From contig DUAA01000067.1 in NCBI GenBank assembly GCA_012961055.1, positions 1 to 6,793 on the forward strand: 6,793 nt of DNA. Reading direction: 5' to 3'. Positions 6,279 to 6,793 of the stretch are shown piece by piece. The notes beneath the pieces were generated by a model. The model worked only from the letters and a program-made list of their open reading frames with translations. It was not told where the DNA came from and searched no databases. Made by a program: the position numbers and the translations under genes. The stretch comes from Nitrospinaceae bacterium (GTDB taxonomy: Bacteria; Nitrospinota; Nitrospinia; Nitrospinales; VA-1). The number at the start of each line of letters is the position of its first letter. The first letter of the stretch is position 1.

Positions 6279-6793
6279 ATGCCTGCACATAATGAAAACT
6301 ACGGGAAGGGCTATTTCCTGATAGCCAATCCTGTTTTGCCGGATCCCAATTTTTCCCGTACCGTTATATTGTTGTGTAATCATGATGATCAGGGTTCATT
6401 TGGCTTGGTGATTAATCGTCCTGCTCCAATTACTGCTAAAGAAATTTTTGAGGAAATCAATGTGCTGAACTCTCCCACGGGCAAGATTTTTATTGGCGGT
6501 CCCGTTTCTCCCTCTCAGGTTTTTTATCTTTGCCGGTCCAATGAACCTTTGCCCGAACTGGAGCTCATCTGTGATGGTATTTATATGGGATTGAGCTGGG
6601 AGCTTCTTGATAATTTAATGATGCGGATTGAAAATCCGGATCTAAACATAAGGTTTTATATGGGTTATTCTGGTTGGGGTGCAGGCCAGTTGGCTGGTGA
6701 AATGACTCGGCTCAGTTGGTTGACCTGTGAGGCTAAGAGCAAGTTTGTTTTTCAGGAAAATGAAGATGGCATTTGGGCAAATGCTGTAAAATC
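6279..6793 (+). CDS. yqgE: YqgE/AlgH family protein (UPF0301/DUF179), 3' end cut by window
   Basis: 171 residues are visible from the ATG at 6279; the family is usually about 185-190, so only the last residues are missing. Hallmarks are GYFLIANPVLPDPNFSRTVI (11-30), the GSFGLVINRP strand (39-48), FIGGPV (71-76) and GYSGWGAGQLAGEM (129-142). The family is widespread in Gram-negative bacteria. One member was named AlgH from a Pseudomonas alginate-regulation phenotype, but no biochemical activity is firmly assigned, and a regulatory role should not be assumed here. No strong Shine-Dalgarno precedes the ATG, only AGTAAG, and the start lies 11 bases after the LRR stop; translational coupling is plausible. 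Confidence 0.95.
   Translation, partial: MPAHNENYGKGYFLIANPVLPDPNFSRTVILLCNHDDQGSFGLVINRPAPITAKEIFEEINVLNSPTGKIFIGGPVSPSQVFYLCRSNEPLPELELICDGIYMGLSWELLDNLMMRIENPDLNIRFYMGYSGWGAGQLAGEMTRLSWLTCEAKSKFVFQENEDGIWANAVK

Overview
The window holds seven protein-coding genes, two of them cut by the window edges. It looks like the chromosome of a moderately AT-rich, Gram-negative, respiring bacterium. The indicators are a membrane pyrophosphatase, a futalosine-pathway menaquinone enzyme (MqnA), a long-form HisG with a separate monofunctional HisI, and a YqgE/AlgH-family protein. Nitrospinota or Desulfobacterota-like bacteria would fit this set, but that placement is inference and no marker here settles it.

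Layout: positions 2-1975 (+) encode most of a K+-dependent-type membrane ion-pumping pyrophosphatase (hppA), lacking only the first residues. A strong intrinsic terminator at 1995-2027 follows and abuts the ribosome binding site of mqnA (2052-2840, +), which appears to start at TTG. Convergent to it lies an unrecognised acidic, Pro/Glu-rich protein with one membrane span (2858-3676, -). Upstream of that, also on the minus strand, hisI (4785-5156) and hisG (3854-4732) form a two-gene histidine cluster covering steps 3 and 1 of the pathway. A gene-poor stretch at 5157-5646 separates this from a plus-strand pair: a ribonuclease-inhibitor-type leucine-rich-repeat protein with an exact 27-residue period (5647-6267), then a yqgE/algH gene that runs off the right edge (6279-6793).

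The most notable non-coding signal is a pair of related intergenic elements, 3762-3863 and 5331-5490. Both begin with CCACTCnnGTGGGAGG and both end with a small hairpin of the form C-C/T-CAC...CCTAGTG-G/A. They resemble a degenerate dispersed repeat (MITE- or REP-like). One copy supplies the hisG stop codon. No tRNA, rRNA, CRISPR array, insertion-sequence transposase, phage gene or defence system was seen. Apart from the repeat family, the orphan membrane protein and the LRR protein, the content is ordinary housekeeping metabolism.
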